This document shows, piece by piece, positions 54,442 to 62,369 of a stretch of 64,000 nucleotides of DNA. The first letter of the stretch is position 1. Each line of letters starts with the position of its first letter. The position numbers were made by a program, and so were the translations under genes. Origin of the DNA: Streptomyces sp. col6 (GTDB taxonomy: Bacteria; Actinomycetota; Actinomycetes; Streptomycetales; Streptomycetaceae); NCBI RefSeq assembly GCF_008042035.1, contig NZ_RDBL01000006.1, positions 1,501,302-1,565,301 of the forward strand, written 5' to 3'. The notes under the pieces are model-generated. The model was not told the DNA's origin. It worked only from the letters and a program-made list of their open reading frames with translations, and made no database searches.

Positions 54442-54681
54442 ATGCTCGAGGAGGCTCTCGAGCACCTCGTGAAAGGCATCGTCGACAACCCCGACGACGT
54501 GCAGGTCGCCTCGCGCAACCTGCGCCGTGGACGTGTGCTCGAGGTCCGGGTCCACCCCGATGACCTCGGCAAGGTGATCGGCCGCAACGGCCGCACCGCA
54601 CGCGCGCTGCGTACCGTCGTGGGCGCCATCGGCGGCCGTGGTATCCGCGTCGACCTCGTCGATGTGGATCAGGTTCGCTGA
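54442..54681 (+). CDS. khpA: KH-domain RNA-binding protein KhpA
   Basis: 79-aa protein with a single type-II KH domain. The RNA-binding loop is GRNG in [16 protein letters not shown] (about 50). KhpA binds RNA with KhpB/Jag in other bacteria, affecting cell-wall growth and translation. It starts 2 bp after the rpsP stop, and this location between rpsP and rimM is conserved widely. Confidence 0.95.
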   Translation: MLEEALEHLVKGIVDNPDDVQVASRNLRRGRVLEVRVHPDDLGKVIGRNGRTARALRTVVGAIGGRGIRVDLVDVDQVR

Positions 54682-54760
54682 CAGAGTTGAACACCGGCAC
54701 GGGCCGGGGAGGGCCAAGCGCCCGCCCCGGCCCGTCGTCGTACGACAGGAGAGACATAAG

Positions 54761-55366
54761 GTGCAGTTGGTAGTCGCGCGGATCGGTCGCGCCCACGGCA
54801 TCAAGGGCGAGGTCACCGTCGAGGTGCGCACGGACGAGCCGGAGCTGCGGCTCGCGCCCGGAGCCGTCCTCGCCACCGAGCCGGCCACGGCGGGACCGCT
54901 GACGATCGAGACCGGCCGGGTGCACAGCGGCAGGCTGCTGCTGCGCTTCGAGGGTGTGAAGGACCGTACGGCCGCCGAGGCGCTGCGCAACACCCTGCTG
55001 ATCGCCGACGTCGACCCGGCGGAACTCCCGGAGGACCCCGAGGAGTTCTACGACCATCAGCTGATGGACCTGGACGTCGTCCTCGCCGACGGCACCGAGA
55101 TCGGCCGGATCACCGAGATCACGCACCTGCCGTCCCAGGACCTCTTCATCGTGGAGCGGCCGGACGGCAGCGAGGTGATGATCCCGTTCGTCGAGGAGAT
55201 CGTCACCGAGATCGATCTGGAGGAGCAGCGCGCGGTGATCACCCCGCCGCCCGGCCTGATCGACGAGAGCGAGGCCGTTGTGGCCTCCGCACGCGAGGAG
55301 GCCGCGGACTCCGAGGCGGACGGCTCCGAGGCGGAGGACTCCGCGGCGAAGGGCGAGGACGCCTGA
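54761..55366 (+). CDS. rimM: 16S rRNA processing protein RimM
   Basis: 201-aa 30S-assembly factor that binds S19. The N-terminal RimM domain begins [21 protein letters not shown] (about 2-22), and the PRC-barrel follows at about 95-170 ([29 protein letters not shown]). An acidic Ala/Glu/Asp/Ser tail ends it. The GTG at 54761 follows AGGAGAGACATAAG. Its stop shares a base with the trmD start (TGATG). Confidence 0.95.
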   Translation: MQLVVARIGRAHGIKGEVTVEVRTDEPELRLAPGAVLATEPATAGPLTIETGRVHSGRLLLRFEGVKDRTAAEALRNTLLIADVDPAELPEDPEEFYDHQLMDLDVVLADGTEIGRITEITHLPSQDLFIVERPDGSEVMIPFVEEIVTEIDLEEQRAVITPPPGLIDESEAVVASAREEAADSEADGSEAEDSAAKGEDA

Positions 55367-56187
55367 TGCGCCTCGACGTCGTCACGATCTTCCCCGAGTA
55401 CCTGGAACCGCTGAACGTCTCGCTGGTCGGCAAAGCCCGCGCGGCCGGGCGCCTCGACGTCCAGGTGCACGACCTGCGCGACTGGACGTACGACCGCCAC
55501 AACACCGTGGACGACACCCCGTACGGCGGCGGCCCCGGCATGGTCATGAAGACCGAGCCGTGGGGCGAGGCCCTGGACGAGGCCCTGGCGGACGGCTACG
55601 AGGCGGGGGCGCACTCCCCGGTCCTCGTGGTGCCCACACCGAGCGGCCGGCCCTTCACCCAGGAACTCGCCGTCGAACTGTCCGAGCGGCCCTGGCTGAT
55701 CTTCACCCCGGCCCGCTACGAGGGCATCGACCGTCGCGTCACCGAGGAGTACGCCACCCGGATGCGGGTGGTCGAGGTCTCCATCGGCGACTACGTGCTG
55801 GCCGGCGGGGAGGCCGCGGTGCTGGTGATCACCGAGGCGGTCGCCCGGCTGCTGCCCGGCGTCCTCGGTAACGCCGCGTCCCACCAGGACGACTCCTTCG
55901 CCCCCGGCGCGATGGCCAACCTGCTGGAGGGGCCCGTCTACACCAAGCCGCCCGAGTGGCGTGGCCGGTCCATCCCCGACGTGCTGCTCAGCGGCCACCA
56001 CGGGCGGATCGCGCGCTGGCGGCGGGACGAGGCGCTGCGGCGTACGGCCGCCAACCGGCCCGATCTGATCGAGCGGTGCGAGGCGTCCGGCTTCGACAAG
56101 AAGGACCGGGAGATGCTGTCCATCCTCGGCTGGTCACCGGAGCCCGGTGGCCGATTTTGGCGCAGGCCCCAGGCCGTGGAAGAATAG
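55366..56187 (+). CDS. trmD: tRNA (guanine(37)-N(1))-methyltransferase
   Basis: 273-aa SPOUT-fold enzyme that methylates G37 of tRNAs reading CNN codons, preventing +1 frameshifts. [16 protein letters not shown] opens the protein. DDTPYGGGPGMVMK (about 48) and ARYEGIDRRV (about 117) are family motifs, and the trefoil-knot cofactor loop is GDYVLAGGEAAV (about 140). The start overlaps the rimM stop by one base (TGATG). rplS follows after 128 bp, the usual gene order. Confidence 0.97.
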   Translation: MRLDVVTIFPEYLEPLNVSLVGKARAAGRLDVQVHDLRDWTYDRHNTVDDTPYGGGPGMVMKTEPWGEALDEALADGYEAGAHSPVLVVPTPSGRPFTQELAVELSERPWLIFTPARYEGIDRRVTEEYATRMRVVEVSIGDYVLAGGEAAVLVITEAVARLLPGVLGNAASHQDDSFAPGAMANLLEGPVYTKPPEWRGRSIPDVLLSGHHGRIARWRRDEALRRTAANRPDLIERCEASGFDKKDREMLSILGWSPEPGGRFWRRPQAVEE

Positions 56188-56315
56188 GCCGCTGCCGTCC
56201 GTCCGGCGTGCGCCCCTGCCACAGGGGGACACGACGCCCGTCCGACGAGAACGGCCCCTAGAACTCATCACTCTCCCGTCGATGACCTGTGGCATCGGCG
56301 AAGAAAGCAGACACC

Positions 56316-56666
56316 ATGGCTTCCCTGCTCGACGACGTCAATGCCGCGTCGCTGCGTACCGACATCCCGGCGTTCCGCCCCGGTGACACCGTCAACGTTC
56401 ACGTCCGCGTGATCGAGGGCAACCGCTCCCGTGTCCAGCAGTTCAAGGGCATCGTCATCCGCCGCCAGGGCGCGGGCGTGAGCGAGACCTTCACGGTCCG
56501 CAAGGTCTCCTTCAGCGTCGGTGTCGAGCGCACCTTCCCGGTCCACAGCCCGATCTTCGAGAAGATCGAGCTCGTGACCCGCGGTGACGTCCGTCGCGCC
56601 AAGCTGTACTTCCTCCGTGAGCTGCGCGGCAAGGCCGCGAAGATCAAGGAGAAGCGCGACCGCTGA
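56316..56666 (+). CDS. rplS: 50S ribosomal protein L19
   Basis: 116-aa large-subunit protein at the 30S-50S interface. It shows [16 protein letters not shown] (about 20), [16 protein letters not shown], and [23 protein letters not shown] 56316 gives the standard length; a GTG at 56289 would add nine non-conserved residues. GAAGAAAGCAG lies upstream. Forty-five bases later the signal peptidase cluster starts. Confidence 0.97.
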   Translation: MASLLDDVNAASLRTDIPAFRPGDTVNVHVRVIEGNRSRVQQFKGIVIRRQGAGVSETFTVRKVSFSVGVERTFPVHSPIFEKIELVTRGDVRRAKLYFLRELRGKAAKIKEKRDR

Positions 56667-56711
56667 GCTGACTGCCTGGTCCACAGGGTGTCCGGATAAA
56701 CTCTGGCCCCG

Positions 56712-57494
56712 ATGGACACGCAAGCAGAACTCCAGGAGCGCGATCGTTCCTCCGCACCCGATCCGGGTCCGGGGGGGCGGTCGCGCTCTTCGCGTGTCCG
56801 GGACCGGGCGGCCGCGCTGGTGTCCGGGCGGCTGTCCTGGCGGGGCGCGCTCGCGCTCGGTGCCGTCTGCGCGGTGTTCGTGTTCCTCTTCAGCAGCTTT
56901 GTGGTGCAGCCCTTCCTGATCCCCAGCGGCTCCATGGAGAACACGCTCCGGGTGGGCGACCGGGTGCTCGTCAACAAGCTGGCGTACCGCTTCGGCTCGG
57001 AGCCGCACCGCGGTGACGTGGTGGTCTTCGACGGCACCGGTTCCTTCGTGCCGGAGGGCGCCACCGAGAATCCGGTCGGCGCCCTGCTGCACGGGGCCGC
57101 CGCGTCCCTCGGGCTGGCGGAGCCCGCCGAGACCGACTTCGTGAAGCGGGTGGTGGGCGTGGGGGGCGACCGGGTGGTCTGCTGCGACGTGCGGGGCAGG
57201 ACCGAGGTGAACGGCCGGCCGCTGGACGAGGACTACCTCTTCCCCGGTGACGCGTCCTCGACGGTCCCCTTCGACATCGTGGTGCCGGACGGCACGCTGT
57301 GGATGATGGGCGACCACCGCAGCCGCTCCCGCGACTCCCGCGATCACCTGGGGGAGCCGGGCGGCGGTGTGGTGCCGGTGGCTCGGGTGATCGGACGCGT
57401 CGACTGGTACGGCTGGCCGCTGGGGCGGCTGGGGCCGCTGCCGGGCACCGCGGCCTTCGACTCCGTACCGGCGGCCGGTCCGGCGCATGGGTAA
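56712..57494 (+). CDS. sipW: Type I signal peptidase (SipW-like)
   Basis: 260-aa membrane protease that removes signal peptides on the outer face. A cytoplasmic N-terminus (about 1-45) precedes a membrane helix (about 46-66, [20 protein letters not shown]). The catalytic Ser lies in IPSGSMENTL (about 75) and the general-base Lys in FVKRVVGVGGD (about 144). Box E is MGDHRSRSRDSR (about 199). A pair of Cys (VVCCDV) is shared with SipX. Its last 8 bp overlap the sipX start. The name follows the sipW-X-Y-Z order known from S. lividans. Confidence 0.92.
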   Translation: MDTQAELQERDRSSAPDPGPGGRSRSSRVRDRAAALVSGRLSWRGALALGAVCAVFVFLFSSFVVQPFLIPSGSMENTLRVGDRVLVNKLAYRFGSEPHRGDVVVFDGTGSFVPEGATENPVGALLHGAAASLGLAEPAETDFVKRVVGVGGDRVVCCDVRGRTEVNGRPLDEDYLFPGDASSTVPFDIVVPDGTLWMMGDHRSRSRDSRDHLGEPGGGVVPVARVIGRVDWYGWPLGRLGPLPGTAAFDSVPAAGPAHG

Positions 57495-58563
57495 CCACGG
57501 GCGGCGTGGTTACCCGGCGCGCGGGGCTCCGGCGCCGGACGGGGGCGCGCGTTCGCTGCCCACCCGGGCGGAGCGGCGCAAGCTGGCCCGCAAGGTGAAG
57601 CGCAGGCGGCGCAGGTCGGCCGTGCGTGAGATACCGCTGCTGATCACGGTGGCGCTGCTGATCGCGCTGGTCCTCAAGACGTTCCTGGTGCAGGCGTTCG
57701 TGATCCCGTCCGGGTCGATGGAGCAGACCATCCGGATCGGTGACCGGGTGCTGGTGGACAAGCTGACGCCCTGGTTCGGGTCGAAGCCGCAGCGCGGGGA
57801 CGTCGTCGTGTTCCGCAACCCCTCCGACTGGCCGCCGCCGAACCCGGTGAGCACGGACGATCCGCCCGTCGTCGTCAAGCAGGTGAAGCAGGTGCTCACC
57901 TTCGTCGGGCTCCTGCCGTCGGACGACGAGCAGGACCTGATCAAGCGGGTCGTGGCCGTCGGCGGCGACACGGTGAGGTGCTGCGCGCCGGACGGCAGGC
58001 TCGTCGTCAACGGTGTGGAGGTCGTCGAGCCCTATGTTTTCCCCGGGGATTCCCCCTCCACCATCAAATTCGAGGTAAAGGTTCCGGCGGGCCGCCTCTT
58101 CGTCCTGGGGGACCATCGCTCCAATTCCGCCGATTCGCGCTTCCACCTGGACAAGACGGCGGACGGCACGATCTCCGAGTCGGCGGTCGTGGGACGCGCG
58201 AAGTGGATCGTCTGGCCCTTCGGACACTGGGCCGGCCTGGAGGAACGCGCGGCGTTCTCCTCGGTCCCGGACGCGCGCGCCGGTACGGCGGCCGCCTCGG
58301 AGCCGTCGAATAGTGTGTCCCAGGATCCCAACCGATTGATCCGGCTCCCGACCCCTGCGGAACTCCCGCTCGTTATGGGAGTGGTGGGCCTGCATCGGTT
58401 AGGACGCAGGCGGTGGCACGGAGTAAGGAGTGGATGTGGGGGATTTGGCGGTCGGCGCACGATCCGGACACGACGAACCCGAGGACCGGCCGGGCGCTTC
58501 GGCGCATTCCGGGTCCGCCGGTGCGGCGGAGGACGGGACGGCGGCGAGCGGGACGGAGGGTGA
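57487..58563 (+). CDS. sipX: Type I signal peptidase (SipX-like) with C-terminal extension overlapping sipY
   Basis: 358-aa membrane protease. A very basic N-terminus (KLARKVKRRRRRS) leads into the membrane helix (about 53-72). The catalytic Ser is in IPSGSMEQTI (about 76), the Lys in LIKRVVAVGGD (about 153), and box E in LGDHRSNSADSR (about 211). After the catalytic domain a second hydrophobic segment occurs (LPTPAELPLVMGVVGLH, about 285-302). A 55-residue Arg/Gly-rich tail then reads in another frame through the first 128 bp of the next gene. The tail may be genuine, or this gene may have lost an earlier stop. The start overlaps sipW by 8 bp. Confidence 0.88.
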   Translation: MGNHGRRGYPARGAPAPDGGARSLPTRAERRKLARKVKRRRRRSAVREIPLLITVALLIALVLKTFLVQAFVIPSGSMEQTIRIGDRVLVDKLTPWFGSKPQRGDVVVFRNPSDWPPPNPVSTDDPPVVVKQVKQVLTFVGLLPSDDEQDLIKRVVAVGGDTVRCCAPDGRLVVNGVEVVEPYVFPGDSPSTIKFEVKVPAGRLFVLGDHRSNSADSRFHLDKTADGTISESAVVGRAKWIVWPFGHWAGLEERAAFSSVPDARAGTAAASEPSNSVSQDPNRLIRLPTPAELPLVMGVVGLHRLGRRRWHGVRSGCGGFGGRRTIRTRRTRGPAGRFGAFRVRRCGGGRDGGERDGG

Positions 58564-59377
58564 CAGCGGCGCGTCCGGCTCCAGCGCGGCCAGGAAGAAG
58601 AACCCCCGCCCGTTCTGGAAGGAACTGCCCCTCCTCATCGGCGTCGCCCTGGTCCTGGCGTTGCTGATCAAGACGTTCCTGGTGCAGGCGTTCTCGATTC
58701 CGTCGGACTCGATGCAGAACACCTTGCAGCGGGGCGACCGGGTGCTGGTGGACAAGCTGACGCCGTGGTTCGGTTCGGAGCCGGAGCGCGGCGAGGTCGT
58801 CGTCTTCCACGACCCGGGCGGCTGGCTGGAGGACACCCAGGCTCCCGAGCCGAACGCGGTGCAGAAGTTCCTCAGCTTCATCGGTCTCATGCCCTCGGCC
58901 GAGGAGAAGGACCTGATCAAGCGGGTCATCGCGATCGGCGGTGACACGGTGGAGTGCAAGAAGGGCGGCCCGGTCAAGGTCAACGGCACGGCGCTCGACG
59001 ACAAGTCGTTCATCTTCGAGGGCAACAGTCCGTGTGACGACGAGCCCTTCGGCCCGATCAAGGTTCCCAAGGGCCGGATCTGGGTGATGGGCGACCACCG
59101 GCAGAACTCCCTCGACTCCCGCTACCACCAGAACCTCCCGGGCGGCGGCACCGTCTCCAACGACGAGGTCGTGGGCCGCGCCATCGTGATCGCGTGGCCG
59201 GTGAGCCGCTGGGCGACCCTCCCGATCCCGAAGACCTTCGACCAGCCGGGCATCAACGCTGCGGCCGCCGCGGCGGCGGCACCCGGGGCGATCGGCCTCG
59301 CGGGCGCGGTACCGCTGGTGCTCTGGCGCAGGCGGCGCCGGATCGCGGCCACCGGCGCAGTGAGGAATGACGCGTGA
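58436..59377 (+). CDS. sipY: Type I signal peptidase (SipY-like), copy 1
   Basis: 313-aa membrane protease. A Ser/Gly/Asp-rich cytoplasmic leader (about 1-58) precedes the membrane helix LPLLIGVALVLALLIKTFLV. Catalytic Ser is in IPSDSMQNTL (about 90) and Lys in LIKRVIAIGGD (about 162). Box E is MGDHRQNSLDSR (about 217). A second hydrophobic segment and RRRRR-type basic end indicate a C-terminal membrane anchor. The GTG at 58436 has AAGGAG 5 nt upstream and lies inside the sipX 3' end. A 208-bp tract is nearly identical to the next gene. The stop overlaps the next start (GTGA). Confidence 0.93.
   Translation: MGDLAVGARSGHDEPEDRPGASAHSGSAGAAEDGTAASGTEGDSGASGSSAARKKNPRPFWKELPLLIGVALVLALLIKTFLVQAFSIPSDSMQNTLQRGDRVLVDKLTPWFGSEPERGEVVVFHDPGGWLEDTQAPEPNAVQKFLSFIGLMPSAEEKDLIKRVIAIGGDTVECKKGGPVKVNGTALDDKSFIFEGNSPCDDEPFGPIKVPKGRIWVMGDHRQNSLDSRYHQNLPGGGTVSNDEVVGRAIVIAWPVSRWATLPIPKTFDQPGINAAAAAAAAPGAIGLAGAVPLVLWRRRRRIAATGAVRNDA
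58610..58817 (+). repeat. 208-bp near-identical tract, copy in first sipY-like gene
   Basis: Matches 59512-59719 at 206 of 208 positions, covering the membrane helix, catalytic serine and start of the protease domain. The flanking parts of the two genes diverge much more, the pattern of gene conversion. Confidence 0.95.
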
Positions 59378-60258
59378 GCGACGTGACGGACGGGACCCAG
59401 TCCGAGCAGGCAGGGGCCGCGGAATCCTCCGCCGCCGAACCGGAGGACGTCACCGACAGCGGTACGGGCAGCGGCACCGACGGCACGGGCGGCAGGAAGA
59501 AGAGCAGCCGGCCGTTCTGGAAGGAACTGCCCCTCCTCATCGGCATCGCGCTGGTCCTGGCGTTGCTGATCAAGACGTTCCTGGTGCAGGCGTTCTCGAT
59601 TCCGTCGGACTCGATGCAGAACACCTTGCAGCGGGGCGACCGGGTGCTGGTGGACAAGCTGACGCCGTGGTTCGGTTCGGAGCCGGAGCGCGGCGAGGTC
59701 GTCGTCTTCCACGACCCGGACGGCTGGCTGGACGACGAGCCGACCCCGAAGCCCAACGCCGTGCAGAAGTTCCTGAGCTTCGTCGGACTGATGCCGTCCG
59801 CCGAGGAGAAGGACCTGATCAAGCGGACGATCGCGGTCGCCGGTGACACGGTGGAGTGCAAGAAGGGCGGTCCGGTCGAGGTCAACGGCAAGGCGCTCGA
59901 CGAGCCGTACATCTTCGAGGGCAACAGCGCCTGCGACGACATGCCCTTCGGTCCGTTCAAGGTGCCGGACGGCAAGATCTGGGTGATGGGCGACCACCGC
60001 CAGGACTCGTCGGACTCGCGCTACCACACCAGCGACGTCAACAAGGGCTTCGTGCCGGTGAGCCAGGTCGTGGGCCGGGCCGTCGTGGTGGCCTGGCCGG
60101 TGAACCGCTGGTCGGTGCTGTCCGTTCCGGACACCTTCGACCAGCCCGGCATCAGCGCCGCGGCCGGGGCCGCACCGGGCGCCTTGGGGCTCGCGGGAGC
60201 GGTCCCGTTCGTCATCCGGCGCCGGCGGAGGCTGACCTCCGGGCGTACTGCCGGGTAG
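59374..60258 (+). CDS. Type I signal peptidase (SipY-like), copy 2
   Basis: 294-aa paralogue of the preceding gene with the same layout: disordered leader (about 1-43), membrane helix LPLLIGIALVLALLIKTFLV, catalytic Ser in IPSDSMQNTL (about 79), Lys in LIKRTIAVAGD (about 150), and box E MGDHRQDSSDSR (about 205). A C-terminal hydrophobic segment and basic end follow. It differs from copy 1 mainly in the leader and the C-terminal half (for example VAGD for IGGD). The GTG start overlaps the copy-1 stop by 4 bp. It probably arose by tandem duplication, because four-gene clusters with one such gene are described in S. lividans. Confidence 0.92.
   Translation: MSDVTDGTQSEQAGAAESSAAEPEDVTDSGTGSGTDGTGGRKKSSRPFWKELPLLIGIALVLALLIKTFLVQAFSIPSDSMQNTLQRGDRVLVDKLTPWFGSEPERGEVVVFHDPDGWLDDEPTPKPNAVQKFLSFVGLMPSAEEKDLIKRTIAVAGDTVECKKGGPVEVNGKALDEPYIFEGNSACDDMPFGPFKVPDGKIWVMGDHRQDSSDSRYHTSDVNKGFVPVSQVVGRAVVVAWPVNRWSVLSVPDTFDQPGISAAAGAAPGALGLAGAVPFVIRRRRRLTSGRTAG
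59512..59719 (+). repeat. 208-bp near-identical tract, copy in second sipY-like gene
   Basis: Matches 58610-58817 with two mismatches, both near the membrane-helix codons (GTCGCC against ATCGCG). Confidence 0.95.
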
Positions 60259-60307
60259 GGTGCCCACGCGGATCAGCGATTGTCGATCTCCGATGGGGGA
60301 CGCCGGT

Positions 60308-61057
60308 ATGGGTGCAACAGGTCGTACGGATGACGGCCACGGCCGGCTCGGCAGCAAGCTGTCCGGAGCCGCCGTGGCCCTCGGCTGTGTGCTGTTCCTC
60401 GGCGGCTTCATCTGGGGGGCGCTGATCTACCGGCCCTACACGGTGCCCACCGGTTCGATGACACCGACGGTGAACGCGGGCGACAAGGTCCTCGCGCAGC
60501 GCGTGGACGGCAGCGAGGTCCGGCGCGGTGACGTGGTCGTGTTCACCGACCGGGCCTGGGGCGCCATGCCGATGGTGAAGCGGGTCGTCGGGACCGGCGG
60601 CGACAAGATCGCCTGCTGCGGCAAGGACGGCCGCCTCACCGTCAACGGCATACCCATCGACGAACCGTATCTGCGGGCGTCCAGCCGGGCCTCCGGCGAG
60701 AACTTCACCGCGGAGGTCCCGAAGGGCAAGCTCTTCCTCCTGGGCGACGACCGTACGGTCTCGCTGGACTCCCGGGTCCATCTGGAGGACGCCACCCACG
60801 GCGCGGTCCCCCGCGACGCCGTGGAGGCCAGGGTCGACGCCGTCGCCTGGCCGCTGGGCTCCATGATCGGCCGGCCGGAGGCCTTCGCCGCGCTCCCGGG
60901 CGGCGTCTCGTCGGCCGGGCCGCTGCAGCTCCAGCTGACCGCGATGGCCGTGGGCGTGGTGCTGATCCTCGGCGGCGCGGTGTACGGCCCGCTCGCGGCC
61001 CGTGCCGCCCGGCCGAAGCGGAGCGCGCAGCCGAAGGCGACCGCCGGTGCCCGCTGA
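60308..61057 (+). CDS. sipZ: Type I signal peptidase (SipZ-like)
   Basis: 249-aa membrane protease, the most divergent of the five. A membrane helix (about 18-38, AAVALGCVLFLGGFIWGAL) precedes catalytic Ser in VPTGSMTPTV (about 50). The Lys is in MVKRVVGTGGD (about 91), and box E is LGDDRTVSLDSR, with Asp-Asp in place of Asp-His. A C-terminal membrane helix (about 207-228) and basic end (RPKRSAQPK) act as a second anchor. ATG 60308 follows GATGGGGGACGCCGG; ATG 60293 is an alternative. It overlaps the start of the Nudix gene. Confidence 0.92.
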   Translation: MGATGRTDDGHGRLGSKLSGAAVALGCVLFLGGFIWGALIYRPYTVPTGSMTPTVNAGDKVLAQRVDGSEVRRGDVVVFTDRAWGAMPMVKRVVGTGGDKIACCGKDGRLTVNGIPIDEPYLRASSRASGENFTAEVPKGKLFLLGDDRTVSLDSRVHLEDATHGAVPRDAVEARVDAVAWPLGSMIGRPEAFAALPGGVSSAGPLQLQLTAMAVGVVLILGGAVYGPLAARAARPKRSAQPKATAGAR

Positions 61058-61535
61058 GGTGCGCAGGGTCGCCCGCCTGGTACTCCTCGATCCGGACGAC
61101 CGCATTCTGCTGATGCACGGCTTCGAACCGGAGGACCCGTCCCGCACCTGGTGGTTCACCCCGGGCGGCGGCCTGGAGGGCGACGAGACCCACGAGCGGG
61201 CCGCGCTGCGCGAGCTGGCCGAGGAGACCGGGATCACGGACGCCGAACTGGGGCCGGTGATCTGGCGGCGCCGCTGCTCCTTCCGGTTCGACGGCCGGCA
61301 GTGGGAGCAGGACGAGTGGTATTTCCTGGCCCGTACGGAACGGACCACCACGGACACCAGCGGGCACACATGGCTGGAACGCCGCAGTGTCACGGGTCTG
61401 AGGTGGTGGACCTCCGCCGAACTGTCGGCAGCGCGTGAGACGGTGTACCCGACCGGGCTCGCCGACCTGCTCCGGAGGCTGCTCGACGAGGGTCCTCCGC
61501 GTACGCCGGTGGTCCTGGCCCCCGAAAGCGACTGA
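61047..61535 (+). CDS. Nudix hydrolase
   Basis: 162-aa soluble pyrophosphohydrolase. The Nudix box GGGLEGDETHERAALRELAEETGI is seen here as its key residues G, E, REL and EE within about 43-66; the metal-binding glutamates are intact. Substrate (nucleoside diphosphate derivative) is unknown. The GTG at 61047 overlaps the sipZ stop by 11 bp; GTG 61059 is an alternative start. In many actinobacteria rnhB occupies the position between the signal peptidase and DUF2469 genes; here the Nudix gene does. Confidence 0.9.
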   Translation: MPAEVRRVARLVLLDPDDRILLMHGFEPEDPSRTWWFTPGGGLEGDETHERAALRELAEETGITDAELGPVIWRRRCSFRFDGRQWEQDEWYFLARTERTTTDTSGHTWLERRSVTGLRWWTSAELSAARETVYPTGLADLLRRLLDEGPPRTPVVLAPESD

Positions 61536-61616
61536 GCGCCCGAAAGCGCCTGAGCGACCGGGGCGCCGGAGCCTGGCGCACAATGGGGAAACGCACGGCT
61601 GAAGGGGAACATGCCA

Positions 61617-61925
61617 ATGAGCGCCGAGGACCTCGAGAAGTACGAGACCGAGATGGAGCTGAAGCTCTACCGGGAGTACCGCGATGTCGTCGGTCTTTTC
61701 AAATATGTGATCGAGACCGAACGGCGCTTCTACCTCACCAACGACTACGAGATGCAGGTCCACTCGGTCCAGGGCGAGGTGTTTTTCGAGGTGTCCATGG
61801 CGGACGCCTGGGTCTGGGACATGTACCGGCCCGCACGGTTCGTGAAGCAGGTACGCGTGCTGACGTTCAAGGACGTCAACATCGAGGAGCTCAACAAGAG
61901 CGATCTCGAGCTTCCGGGTGGCTGA
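61617..61925 (+). CDS. DUF2469 family protein
   Basis: 102-aa acidic protein that is highly conserved in actinobacteria and of unknown function. The sequence MSAEDLEKYETEMELKLYRE, then YVIETERRFYLTN, and WVWDMYRPARFVKQVRVLTF, identifies the family. ATG 61617 is 9 nt from GAAGGGG and is preferred over ATG 61611 (3 nt). A CACAAT hexamer near 61580 could be its -10 element. It is followed by two DnaA-box-like sequences. Confidence 0.92.
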   Translation: MSAEDLEKYETEMELKLYREYRDVVGLFKYVIETERRFYLTNDYEMQVHSVQGEVFFEVSMADAWVWDMYRPARFVKQVRVLTFKDVNIEELNKSDLELPGG

Positions 61926-61926
61926 G

Positions 61927-61953
61927 TTGTCCACAATCGCCCGCCTGTCCACC
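61927..61953 (+). promoter_or_regulatory. Two DnaA-box-like sequences
   Basis: TTGTCCACA (61927-61935) equals the Streptomyces DnaA-box consensus, and CTGTCCACC (61945-61953) differs from a good box at the last base. They are 18 bp apart in the same orientation, in the gap between DUF2469 and yraN. Confidence 0.55.
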
Positions 61954-62009
61954 AAGATCCACTGAAGTAGGGCGGGCGCGTCAGAGTCGGTGCCGGAGGT
62001 GGTGCCGAT

Positions 62010-62369
62010 ATGAACGCACGGGGGGCTCTCGGGCGGTACGGCGAGGACCTGGCGGCGCGGCTGCTGGCCGACGCCGGCATGTCCGTACTGGAACGGAACT
62101 GGCGCTGTCGCGCCGGTGAGATCGACATCGTCGCGATGGACGGGGACGCGCTCGTCATCTGCGAGGTGAAGACCCGCAGATCGGGCGTGTTCGAGCATCC
62201 GATGGCCGCGGTCACCCCGGCCAAGGCCGACCGGCTGCGCCGGCTGGCCGCGCTCTGGCTGGAACGGCACGGCGGTCCGCCGCCGGGCGGGGTGCGCATC
62301 GACCTGGTCGGTGTGGTGCTGCCCGCCCGCGGCGCACCCCTGGCCGAGCATGCGCGGGGGGTGGCCTGA
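62010..62369 (+). CDS. YraN family (UPF0102) endonuclease-fold protein
   Basis: 119-aa protein with the PD-(D/E)XK nuclease-like core [10 protein letters not shown]...EVKTRR (about 38-55), so nuclease activity is possible but unproven in this family. It begins [19 protein letters not shown], as homologues do. The GGTGGTGCCGATA before the ATG gives a weak ribosome-binding site. It overlaps the yifB start by one base (TGATG), the usual yraN-yifB-dprA order linked to DNA uptake and recombination. Confidence 0.93.
   Translation: MNARGALGRYGEDLAARLLADAGMSVLERNWRCRAGEIDIVAMDGDALVICEVKTRRSGVFEHPMAAVTPAKADRLRRLAALWLERHGGPPPGGVRIDLVGVVLPARGAPLAEHARGVA

Noticed and set aside
56684..56692. DnaA-box-like TGGTCCACA after rplS
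   Set aside because: A single isolated site with one mismatch to consensus, expected by chance in this many bases.
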